Assembly: GCA_020851375.1 (NCBI GenBank)
Contig: JADZCV010000037.1
Span: 1 to 35,482 of the forward strand
Reading direction: 5' to 3'
DNA length: 35,482 nucleotides
Origin: Nitrospirota bacterium
GTDB lineage: Bacteria; Nitrospirota; 9FT-COMBO-42-15; HDB-SIOI813
Under the pieces are notes generated by a model that was not told the origin of the DNA, did not search any database, and saw only the letters and a list, made by a program, of their open reading frames with translations. Position 1 is the first letter of the stretch, and every line of letters begins with the position of its first letter. The position numbers were made by a program, and so were the translations under genes. Shown here one piece after another: positions 7,866 through 14,945 of this stretch.

Positions 7866-9065
7866 GTGGCAGGGATGGGTTCTCAGGATGAGAAATACAT
7901 GCGTATGGCTCTGACTCTTGCCAAAAGAGGGCTTGGCATGACAAGTCCCAATCCAATGGTAGGGGCTGTTGTAGTTAACAATGGCAGGGTGGCCGGGAGG
8001 GGATATCATAATGGTCCGGGCCAGTTGCATGCCGAGGCAGTTGCTATAAAAGAGAGTGGCAGTGAAGCGCAGGGTTCAACCCTCTATGTAAACCTTGAAC
8101 CATGCTGTCATACTGATAAAAGAACCCCGCCGTGCACTAAGGAGATTATCAGGGCCGGGGTGAAAAGGGTTGTCGCAGGGATGAAAGACCCAAACCCGCT
8201 GGTCAACGGCAGGGGGGTTATTGAACTTACAGATGCCGGTATCACCGTAGATAAGGATGTCCTCCTGAATGATGCATTAAGGCTAAATGAGATATATTCG
8301 AAGTTCATCACCTCCAATATCCCATTTGTCATCTTAAAATCTGCCACAAGCCTTGACGGAAAGATTGCCCTCGCATCAGGCGAATCGAAATGGATCACAG
8401 GGAAGGTTGCAAGACGTTACGCACACAAGCTTAGATCAATGGTGGATGCTGTTATGGTAGGTATTGGTACTGTGATTGCTGATGATCCAACACTGAACGT
8501 CCGGCATGTTAAGAACAAAGGCCGGCAACCCCTGAGGATAATAGTGGATTCAAAGTTGAGGATACCACTTAAGTCCAGAGTGCTTGACGTAAGTACTGGA
8601 CAGCAGACTATGGTTGTGACAACAGGACAAGTACCTGCGGGTAAATTAAAGGAACTTGAAGAGCTTGGTATACGGACGATGAAAATCCCCCTTAGTCCCC
8701 CTTTTTCAAAGGGGGAAATTAGTTCCCCCTCTTTGAAAAAGGGGGGAGAGGGTGGATTTGAACCGGGATTTTCAAGTGGAGATGAAAAAGTAGACCTGCA
8801 ATCACTTATGCACCTGCTTGGCAGCACAGGCATTACCAGCGTCCTCATAGAAGGTGGATCAGAGATTAATGCCTCAGCGCTCAGAGAGGGGATTGTAGAC
8901 AAAGTTGTGTTATTCTATTCTGCAAGGATAATCGGCGGCCGGGACTCTGTTGGAATAGTCGGCGGACGTTCTCCGAAGAGCCTTGATGAGTCAGTATTTC
9001 TGAAGGACATAGGCATCAAAAAGATAGATAAAGACATCATGCTTGAAGGTTATGTTGTAAAGTAG
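7866..9065 (+). CDS. ribD: bifunctional riboflavin biosynthesis protein RibD, with an in-frame repeat insertion
   Basis: Deaminates the pyrimidine from GTP cyclohydrolase II and then reduces its ribose side chain. The N-terminal zinc deaminase has H55-A-E57 and PCC(H)TDKRTPPC, with C80 and C90 the likely zinc ligands; the C-terminal reductase has SLDGKIAL and SVLIEGGSEINASAL. At 399 residues it is longer than most RibD proteins (about 360-370). The excess fits a Pro/Gly/Ser-rich segment (about residues 273-298) encoded by a palindromic repeat at 8683-8759. The frame stays open through it. The start is GTG 7866, four bases after AGAAGGA, or ATG 7875; the family core starts just after. Followed by ribE. 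Whether the reductase half tolerates the insert is unknown. Confidence 0.93.
   Translation: MAGMGSQDEKYMRMALTLAKRGLGMTSPNPMVGAVVVNNGRVAGRGYHNGPGQLHAEAVAIKESGSEAQGSTLYVNLEPCCHTDKRTPPCTKEIIRAGVKRVVAGMKDPNPLVNGRGVIELTDAGITVDKDVLLNDALRLNEIYSKFITSNIPFVILKSATSLDGKIALASGESKWITGKVARRYAHKLRSMVDAVMVGIGTVIADDPTLNVRHVKNKGRQPLRIIVDSKLRIPLKSRVLDVSTGQQTMVVTTGQVPAGKLKELEELGIRTMKIPLSPPFSKGEISSPSLKKGGEGGFEPGFSSGDEKVDLQSLMHLLGSTGITSVLIEGGSEINASALREGIVDKVVLFYSARIIGGRDSVGIVGGRSPKSLDESVFLKDIGIKKIDKDIMLEGYVVK
8683..8759. repeat. palindromic element inserted in frame in ribD
   Basis: Outer ends AAATCC (8683-8688) and GGATTT (8754-8759) are inverted. Inside, TCCCCCTTTTTCAAAGGGGG pairs with the later CCCCCTCTTTGAAAAAGGGG apart from a one-base indel, so the block can fold into one long hairpin. 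It is C-rich then G-rich, unlike the surrounding coding sequence, and encodes a Pro/Ser/Lys/Gly-rich peptide with no counterpart in usual RibD. It looks like a mobile palindrome that landed without breaking the frame. Confidence 0.85.
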
Positions 9066-9080
9066 AACTGGAATTCAATA

Positions 9081-9123
9081 ATATCCCTCCCCTTCAAGGG
9101 GAGGAAGGGTGGGGATGGGATAT
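9081..9123. repeat. palindromic element between ribD and ribE
   Basis: Ends ATATCCC (9081-9087) and GGGATAT (9117-9123) are inverted; an inner stem CCTCCCCTT (9086-9094) / AAGGGGAGG (9096-9104) is perfect. It fills most of the 68-base gap before ribE and is probably co-transcribed. Its sequence differs from the ribD and glyQ elements. No T run follows. Confidence 0.75.
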
Positions 9124-9133
9124 TTCTGCGGCT

Positions 9134-9733
9134 ATGTTTACAGGCATTATAGAAGAACTCGGTTCAGTAAAAGGTGTCAGAAGGCAGTCAGACGGAATGC
9201 GCCTGTCTGTAACGGCAACGGTTATCATGGATGGGATGCGGAAAGGTGAGAGCATTGCCGTAAACGGCGCATGCCTCACTGTAACAGAGTTCGATAGATA
9301 TTCATTCATAGCCGATGTCTCAGGCGAGACAGTAAAAAGGACAAATCTTGGAAAGCTTCGGACTGGCGACAAGGTTAATCTCGAGCGTCCGATGAAACTG
9401 TCAGACAGGCTTGGAGGCCATATGATATCAGGTCATGTTGATGGGACAGGCACCATAAGAGCTCTTGAAAAGAGGGGCGGGATGTCAATATTTACCTTTG
9501 AAGCGCCGTCCGAGATTCAGCGATACCTCATTGTCAAAGGTTCCGTGGCAATTGATGGCATAAGCCTCACAGTCAACGAGATTAAAGGAAACAGGTTTAC
9601 AGTAACGATCATTCCCCATACAGCAGAAATGACCACCCTCGGATTTAAAAATATCGGAGACGCCGTCAATTTAGAGGCAGACATGATAGGCAAATACGTG
9701 GAAAATTTCCTCAGAACTCGTATCTCATCGTAG
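9134..9733 (+). CDS. ribE: riboflavin synthase, alpha subunit
   Basis: Makes riboflavin from two molecules of 6,7-dimethyl-8-ribityllumazine. The 199-residue protein has the internal duplication of the family: the first barrel starts MFTGIIEELG with the active-site region NGACLTV, and the second has SGHVDGTG and DGISLTVNEI. The start MFTGIIE is the standard N-terminus. Shine-Dalgarno is weak; the repeat just upstream occupies the usual leader. The ribBA and ribH genes that commonly follow are absent here, and the last 23 bases overlap tail-to-tail with the minus-strand barrel gene. The protein itself looks complete. Confidence 0.96.
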   Translation: MFTGIIEELGSVKGVRRQSDGMRLSVTATVIMDGMRKGESIAVNGACLTVTEFDRYSFIADVSGETVKRTNLGKLRTGDKVNLERPMKLSDRLGGHMISGHVDGTGTIRALEKRGGMSIFTFEAPSEIQRYLIVKGSVAIDGISLTVNEIKGNRFTVTIIPHTAEMTTLGFKNIGDAVNLEADMIGKYVENFLRTRISS

Positions 9734-10949
9734 CGAACAGGTCGTCGTTTTTGTCGAGCTGGCCGAAGAATGTCCTTGAGTCTTTCCCTCCGAATATATT
9801 GATTCCTCCGGAGAACCATAGTGAGTCTGTGATGTTGTATCTGGCTTCAGGTATAACGAAGTAGTCTTCATCGTCAGGGCTGTAGAATGTAAACAGGCTT
9901 AGCCTGAGTGTGTTGTATTTGAGCATCTGTGTGAGCCTTAGTGTTACCAGTTGATGAAGTTTGTCAGACTTCGGGAATCCTGCAGGCAGGGAGTTTTCAT
10001 ATTGCCCATAGTCCTGCATATATTCTCCGTAGTATTGCACACCTGCTGTAAAATCTGACCAGATCTGTTTTGAATACCCCAGGATATATCTTGCAGAGGA
10101 GTTTGATATCGTGGGATCATCTCCATTCCTGTCATCCAGAGAGTCATAGTAGCCGCCTTCTATGCTCAGGACCCCGTTCCCCAATGCCCCCTGCATGCTG
10201 AATCCGTAGACAGCAAGCTGCGGATAAAAGAGTTCTGCCTCTGTCATGGAGGTTGGTCTCATCCCGGGTATTTTATAAAAGCCGCGGTATACATAGAGCG
10301 ATGTGTCGAAGCGTCCAAGCTGTCTGTAAAGTCTTAGTGCAATTTCTAAGTTTTCGATCTCTTCCCTCGGCGTATTGATGCCGGTGATGGTCATCGGGCT
10401 GTATAGAAAGAATCTCTTTGGATCAGGAAGCTGATAAGGTTCGAAGAAAGGTATGACTACCAGATCAGCCGATATGGCATCGGAATAGAGAGAGAGCTTC
10501 ACAGCATCAGAACCTGTTTTAAGATATTCAAGAGGCTGCCCGGAGAAGAGGGCTGAATAATTCTTTGGATATGTGTCGTTGATGAACAGCAGGTCACCTG
10601 CCCCCCATGTGATTATTTGCCTGCCGGCCCTCAGGTCATAATGACCGGACCTGTAATCCATATACGCCTCACGGATATCTACATGATCCTCATCTGCGAC
10701 AGAGTCATGGACAAGGTCAGCCTTCAGCGTAAATGCGGTGGATTCTGCAGTGCCTGTGATCTCGCCCCTTAATCGTTGTTCCCCTGAAAGATAGTCTCCC
10801 CCTTCATTGTTGTCAGGGGTTTCATTTCCTGTAATCCTTGCAGAGAGGCTGCCCTGTACAAAACCATGGAAGTTGATCTCCTGGGCACAGGCAGTAGCCG
10901 TTTTAATAGCAAAAATAAGAATTATGAAAATATAACTCATTGTCTTCAC
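9711..10949 (-). CDS. outer-membrane beta-barrel protein (DUF1302-like), exporter-associated
   Basis: About 412 residues. A signal peptide (hydrophobic about residues 5-20, likely cut after ACA in TACAQEI) leads to a chain of alternating amphipathic strands ending in YEF, the terminal Phe that marks outer-membrane barrels. The segment with RAGRQIITWGAGD followed by LFINDTYPK resembles the DUF1302 family found beside RND lipid or hydrophobe exporters. The start is GTG at 10949 with AGGAG nine to ten bases upstream; ATG 10940 would also give a signal peptide. It is the last gene of the minus-strand run after the MMPL exporter and the LolA-like protein, with a repeat between. The likely role, inferred from context, is the outer-membrane step of export. 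Its 3' end overlaps ribE by 23 bases. Confidence 0.72.
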   Translation of the reverse strand: MKTMSYIFIILIFAIKTATACAQEINFHGFVQGSLSARITGNETPDNNEGGDYLSGEQRLRGEITGTAESTAFTLKADLVHDSVADEDHVDIREAYMDYRSGHYDLRAGRQIITWGAGDLLFINDTYPKNYSALFSGQPLEYLKTGSDAVKLSLYSDAISADLVVIPFFEPYQLPDPKRFFLYSPMTITGINTPREEIENLEIALRLYRQLGRFDTSLYVYRGFYKIPGMRPTSMTEAELFYPQLAVYGFSMQGALGNGVLSIEGGYYDSLDDRNGDDPTISNSSARYILGYSKQIWSDFTAGVQYYGEYMQDYGQYENSLPAGFPKSDKLHQLVTLRLTQMLKYNTLRLSLFTFYSPDDEDYFVIPEARYNITDSLWFSGGINIFGGKDSRTFFGQLDKNDDLFATMRYEF

Positions 10950-10967
10950 CCGAAAATACTCCTAAGT

Positions 10968-11149
10968 ACCCGTCATTCCCACGGAACCTGTCCCCGCAGG
11001 ATTTAAGCGGGGAGTGGGAATCCAGGATCAAGCCTCGGTCTGGATTCCCGCTTACGCGGGAATGACGTTTTCATGAACCCTGGTGAGCCCTGAGCTGTGA
11101 GCTTGTCGAACAGTCGAAGGGCTCATGACGGTTCACCTGAAAACCCCCG
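10968..11149. repeat. composite palindromic repeat, copy C
   Basis: Third copy of the block seen at 1-350. The second hairpin, ATTCCC-N8-GGGAAT, is at 11044-11063. The first hairpin has arms ATTCCCAC (about 10975-10982) and GTGGGAAT (about 11014-11021), pushed apart by an extra segment that itself pairs TCCCCGC with GCGGGGA, so one palindrome sits in the loop of another. The third palindrome, TGAGCCCT/AGGGCTCA, is full length here (about 11084-11125). It fills the gap between the LolA-like and barrel genes. Confidence 0.88.
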
Positions 11150-11162
11150 TTAACACATCGTC

Positions 11163-11957
11163 TCACTTTATCCACTTCTCAGAAGGCTTCCTTAAATACC
11201 TCTCCGAAAACACATCATCACCAATACCGACATTGTAGGATACGTTTTCAAATACGACTTCTGTCTTATGTCCGCTCTTGATATTTTCCATGCTCCTCTT
11301 AGTCACTGTTGGAAAACCGCCGTTTATTTCAACCTTATCTGCGGTAAAAACTTTATACAACGAGCCCTGTACATCGTAATATTCATCCTTCAGGGGAAGG
11401 TAGGTCGCCTTGTCAACCCATGAAAGCTTCCTGGTATATTCTGCAGGATTCTTTGGAGTGCTCTCTATAACATGACACGGCTTTCCCTGAATAGTGTCTT
11501 CCCTCACATACTTATAGGTATCTGCCTCTGGGTCTCGGCCTGACACATCTTCATATGTGAAATCCGAGCCGACGAAGCTTGACCTGCTGTCCTTTGCAGC
11601 GATGCGGTTTACAAGATTAATGGCAGGTATGAATATCCACCTGTCATCATCCCTGCCTGGATATTTATAGACAATAAACGATGTCCCGCGAACATCAGCA
11701 GGATTGTGAAAATACATGAAATATTTCTGTTCTCCCCCTATTCCGTTTTTGCGCAGCATGGTCAGTTCTCTGAGTCTCTGCTGACCGGATTTGGACAACA
11801 GTGTCATCTTCACCCTTGCCTGCATGTCCTTCCCCTGTGCAAAAAATGCGTCCTGAGATTTCCTGATGATGTCAGCAGCATCCTCTGCCCTGAGCAAAGC
11901 CGGACTGACAGTAATAGAAAGCATAACCAGCAAAAACAATCCAAGATATTTCGTCAT
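11163..11957 (-). CDS. LolA-like outer-membrane lipoprotein-sorting protein
   Basis: A 264-residue periplasmic protein of the COG2834 type: signal peptide (about residues 1-24, ending LLRAED), then a beta-rich domain of the LolA/LolB fold. Typical features are the early helix ADIIRKSQDAFF, the segment LTMLRKNGIGGEQKYFMYF, KYPGRDDDRWIFIPAINLVNRI, SFVGSDFTYEDVSGRD and the late SWVDKATYLPLKDEYYD. Members encoded next to MMPL exporters are thought to carry a lipid or other hydrophobe across the periplasm. The start ATG 11957 has GGGAGGGG just upstream; the frame is open 12 bases further. It lies between the exporter and the barrel gene, and its leader is a pyrimidine/purine repeat tract. The cargo is unknown. 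Confidence 0.8.
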   Translation of the reverse strand: MTKYLGLFLLVMLSITVSPALLRAEDAADIIRKSQDAFFAQGKDMQARVKMTLLSKSGQQRLRELTMLRKNGIGGEQKYFMYFHNPADVRGTSFIVYKYPGRDDDRWIFIPAINLVNRIAAKDSRSSFVGSDFTYEDVSGRDPEADTYKYVREDTIQGKPCHVIESTPKNPAEYTRKLSWVDKATYLPLKDEYYDVQGSLYKVFTADKVEINGGFPTVTKRSMENIKSGHKTEVVFENVSYNVGIGDDVFSERYLRKPSEKWIK

Positions 11958-11960
11958 AAC

Positions 11961-12052
11961 CCCTCCCATTAACCTTCCACCTTCTCCCTTCTACCTTCTT
12001 CCCATTAACCTTCCACCTTCACACCTTCTACCTTCCTTCCTTCTCCCTTCTT
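11961..12052. repeat. CCTTCYN heptamer-like tract with a 20-bp direct repeat
   Basis: On the + strand the gap is almost pure pyrimidine, built of units such as CCTTCCA, CCTTCTC, CCTTCTA and CCTTCTT. A 20-base segment starting CCCATTAACCTTCC is repeated exactly at 11965-11984 and 12001-12020. Read on the minus (coding) strand it is purine-rich with many AAGG and GGAAGG motifs, and its downstream end supplies the Shine-Dalgarno of the LolA-like gene. Such tracts can slip and vary in length. Confidence 0.8.
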
Positions 12053-14335
12053 CTAAACCACCCACCTGCCAAACACCCGGATAATGGCAGGTATGAAAAG
12101 TATCGTCATAAGAGAACTGATAGCCATCATGCCGGCAATAAAAAGACCAACTGTTACATATGGGGTCAGGGGCGCAAAAATCATTACAGAAAATGCCGAG
12201 GCGAAGAGAATGGCATTCCTTATAATCCCCTTTCCGGGTCTTGCCGCTGTCCATAAAAGCGCCTTCTCTATATCCCTGTCTTCTTCGTATCTCTGCTGAA
12301 ACCTCCTGATGAAGTGGATGGCAAAATCCACTGCCATGCCTAATGACATGGCGGACAACACCGAAACAGGCATGTCAAAGTCCTTCCCGATGAATCCGAC
12401 GAAGCCGTATATGATTATGATTGTAAACAGCAGGGGGATGTAGCTTATCAACCCCCACCTGACTGACCTGAAATTAATCACCAGTATTATAAATACTGCA
12501 ATAAGGGCCAGGATGAATCCCTTCATCATGTCAAACAGGACCTCATCATTCCAGACCATGTTGAAGTATGATATACCGGCAGGTTTAAATGCTATGTCCA
12601 GATCCGGCCTTGACGACTTAAATTCTTCTATCTTGTTCAGTACATCCCGCATGGCAACGGCATCCCATGTCTTTAGCTGCAGAAATATGTTTGCCTTGTC
12701 ATAATCAGCGGTTACTACATTTTCGAGGTCCCGTGGTTTTGCAGACATGCCGAACAGAAACAGATATTGTGCTATTTCATCAGATGATTGAGGAAGGGTG
12801 TCATATTCCGGGGAGTTGCCGTGCAGAACCTTGTTTACCCTCCTGACTATGTCTGCTATGGAAGTCGTCTTGCCAACGACAGGAAGCCCTTCCAGTTCTT
12901 TCTGAAGTTTCTCGATTGCAGCGAGGTTTGCAGGCTCCTTCATGGCACCAGGTATCGATGATTCTGCTACTATGTACGCAGAGGCTGTGCCCGCAAGCAG
13001 GCTGTTCATTACACTGTCTGCCTGCCTAATGTCGCTACCTTTCTTAAACCATGAGACCATGTTGTTGTTTACCCGTATCCGCATTAACCCAGTTATGGCT
13101 ATTGCAATCATTACGATGCCGACAGTAATGACAATCCAGGACCTCCGGTAACCTGTTTCCCCCAGCCGTCTAAGCCATTTGGAGCCGCTCCCGGACTCTT
13201 CATTTTCCCGCTCTGCCATGGCCATAAGTTTCCTGTCACTGGTAAGCATCATCAGGGCCGGTATAAAGCTGAAGCTCATCAGTCTTATGACAATTGTGCC
13301 GAATGCCACAAATACCCCGAATACCTTCACAGGTATGATATGCATTATGACAAGGACGCCAAAACCGGCGGCTGTTGCGAGTGCAGTATATCTGACTGAT
13401 GGTCCAACGACGGCAAGTGTTTCCAGAATAGCCTGCTTTTTATTTTTGACCTCCCTGAGCCTGAAATAGAATTCATTGAAAATATGAACGCTGTCTGTAG
13501 ATATGGCCATGAGAAATACGGGTATCATGGAACTCATGATGTGCACTGGAAACCCAAGTCCAATGAGGAGTCCCATGCTCCATATAATGCTGAAAAATGC
13601 GACAGACATCATGGCTGCAACAAGCATGATATTGCGGAACATGATATAGAGTGCGATCATCATGATGAATCCGGCTATCGGGGAGAAGATACCCATTTGC
13701 ATGAACATATTATGGCCAAAGGTGTCCCGCGCCACCGGATCACCTGCTACGTAATAGCGCTCGGCCCCCTTTTCACCGCTTACAATATTTCTGATACTGT
13801 CGGCAATGACTTTGGCATCCGCCCCCTCTTCGAGAGGGACATATATGGCAGTTGTTGTCCTGTCGTCAGAGACGAGCCGGCCGATAAGCATTGGATTGTC
13901 ATATATCTCATCCCGGAGTCTTGTCATCTCGTCTTCAGATTGAGGCACGTGATCCATTACAGGTCTTACTATCAACTGTCCATTCTCAGACAGGACATTA
14001 TCTGCGGTTGTAAGACTCATGACATCAGGTATAACAACGCCTTTAATCCGCATAATAGCGTCTGTAAATCGTGCTACCCGTTCGAGCGTTGCCGTGTTGA
14101 ACAGGCCTGCCGGGTTTTCAATTCCAAGTACGATTGTGTCCCTGTGAAGTGCGAAGAGAGATTCCATCTGATCGTTGTAGACCCGGACAGGTGATGTCTC
14201 AGGCAGCATGTTCCTGGGATCTGTATCAATCAATATCTTTGGAAACTGGGAAAAGAAGATTAGTGTCAGAATTATTACAAAGGCAACAGTTGATCCGGGT
14301 CTTTCAACTGCAAGTTCCGTCAGCTTAGAAGGCAT
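12053..14335 (-). CDS. MMPL/RND-family exporter, hydrophobe or lipid type
   Basis: About 760 residues with the two-fold RND repeat: TM1 near residues 14-30, a periplasmic domain, TM2-6 (about 218-365), a second TM (about 400-418), a second periplasmic domain, and TM8-12 (about 605-755). The polar TM4 positions are TDSVHIFNE (Asp 281) and its repeat MAVDFAIHFIRR (Asp 670), the proton-relay region of MMPL proteins. It lacks the docking features of drug pumps and has no adaptor gene beside it, more like HpnN-type lipid exporters. The start ATG 14335 has GGGAG eight bases upstream; TTG 14353 lies before that site and is rejected. First gene of the exporter, LolA-like, barrel operon. Substrate unknown. 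Confidence 0.88.
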   Translation of the reverse strand: MPSKLTELAVERPGSTVAFVIILTLIFFSQFPKILIDTDPRNMLPETSPVRVYNDQMESLFALHRDTIVLGIENPAGLFNTATLERVARFTDAIMRIKGVVIPDVMSLTTADNVLSENGQLIVRPVMDHVPQSEDEMTRLRDEIYDNPMLIGRLVSDDRTTTAIYVPLEEGADAKVIADSIRNIVSGEKGAERYYVAGDPVARDTFGHNMFMQMGIFSPIAGFIMMIALYIMFRNIMLVAAMMSVAFFSIIWSMGLLIGLGFPVHIMSSMIPVFLMAISTDSVHIFNEFYFRLREVKNKKQAILETLAVVGPSVRYTALATAAGFGVLVIMHIIPVKVFGVFVAFGTIVIRLMSFSFIPALMMLTSDRKLMAMAERENEESGSGSKWLRRLGETGYRRSWIVITVGIVMIAIAITGLMRIRVNNNMVSWFKKGSDIRQADSVMNSLLAGTASAYIVAESSIPGAMKEPANLAAIEKLQKELEGLPVVGKTTSIADIVRRVNKVLHGNSPEYDTLPQSSDEIAQYLFLFGMSAKPRDLENVVTADYDKANIFLQLKTWDAVAMRDVLNKIEEFKSSRPDLDIAFKPAGISYFNMVWNDEVLFDMMKGFILALIAVFIILVINFRSVRWGLISYIPLLFTIIIIYGFVGFIGKDFDMPVSVLSAMSLGMAVDFAIHFIRRFQQRYEEDRDIEKALLWTAARPGKGIIRNAILFASAFSVMIFAPLTPYVTVGLFIAGMMAISSLMTILFIPAIIRVFGRWVV

Positions 14336-14354
14336 CAGCAATTCTCCCTGCAAA

Positions 14355-14387
14355 ATGAATATTCATTGTTTCATATTATCGAAACAA
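14355..14387. promoter_or_regulatory. operator-like palindromes between promoter and exporter gene
   Basis: TTGTTTC (14366-14372), eight bases, GAAACAA (14381-14387) is a perfect inverted repeat. ATGAATATTCAT (14355-14366) is a perfect 12-bp palindrome touching it. Both lie just downstream of the predicted start near 14390, a usual place for a repressor site. No regulator gene is adjacent. Confidence 0.5.
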
Positions 14388-14396
14388 GATATTACT

Positions 14397-14425
14397 AACA
14401 TAATGATTATTACATGCTTTGTCAA
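14397..14425 (-). promoter_or_regulatory. promoter of the MMPL exporter operon
   Basis: On the minus strand, -35 TTGACA (14425-14420) is perfect and -10 TATGTT (14402-14397) matches four of six, with a 17-base spacer. The predicted start is near 14390, leaving a leader of about 55 bases that contains the palindromes at 14355-14387. Confidence 0.6.
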
Positions 14426-14477
14426 GCAAATTTTAATGATAATTTTATTGTCGGGATGATGATTACAGATGAGAAGA

Positions 14478-14912
14478 TCAGTAGCCCTGGTTGCCGTCTA
14501 CAGTTATGTGTTTCACTGCAGATGTTAACTCATCTTTTTTCACATAGCCGATTGCACCTGGTTCGGATGCAACTATAGATATTACCCCGTCGCCGTTGGT
14601 TTCCTGCCTGGGGGGAGTGCCGGCGCCTGCGTACAATTTTTGCATCCAAAACCTGCGCTTAGTCTCCAAATCCACTCCAAGTATGACATTGGCAAATCGT
14701 GATGCCGGTTTGTTCTGATCAGCCTGGTCAACCGGGATAATCTTTATCCCATTATTCCAGAACTTGATTCTGCCATTGTAAATTTGTTTGAGTTGAACGG
14801 AAGAAATATCATTTATAGGATTATTCCTGTTTACTATTATTACATCTTCCGCGAAGGCGCTGCATGCAATAAATATCGAAATATAAATTATGAAAATTAT
14901 ATGTCTGAGCAT
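14478..14912 (-). CDS. small PstS-like substrate-binding protein
   Basis: A 144-residue periplasmic protein. The signal peptide (residues 1-21, cleavage likely after SAFA) is followed by one lobe-sized domain of the phosphate-binding-protein superfamily: VIIVNRNNPINDISSVQLKQIYNG, then KFWNNGIKIIPVDQ, KRRFWMQKLYAG and GAIGYVKKDEL. Full PstS proteins are more than twice as long, so this is the short single-domain form often found without an ABC transporter. The ligand may be phosphate but is not shown; residues for a complete binding cleft are missing. GGAG lies 11 bases before the ATG at 14912. It follows the porin gene after 33 bases, probably in one operon. Confidence 0.8.
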   Translation of the reverse strand: MLRHIIFIIYISIFIACSAFAEDVIIVNRNNPINDISSVQLKQIYNGRIKFWNNGIKIIPVDQADQNKPASRFANVILGVDLETKRRFWMQKLYAGAGTPPRQETNGDGVISIVASEPGAIGYVKKDELTSAVKHITVDGNQGY

Positions 14913-14945
14913 ATGGCCAGAATCTCCGGCGTTATTTCAAAATAT

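Noticed and set aside
11961-12052. CRISPR-like array
   Set aside because: The repeats are short heptamer-like units plus one 20-base duplication, without spacers of regular length or cas genes.
13484-14194. Long His/Cys-rich open frame opposite the MMPL exporter gene
   Set aside because: It is the antisense of a Met-rich membrane protein, where CAT codons mirror ATG; it has no ribosome site and no recognisable domain.
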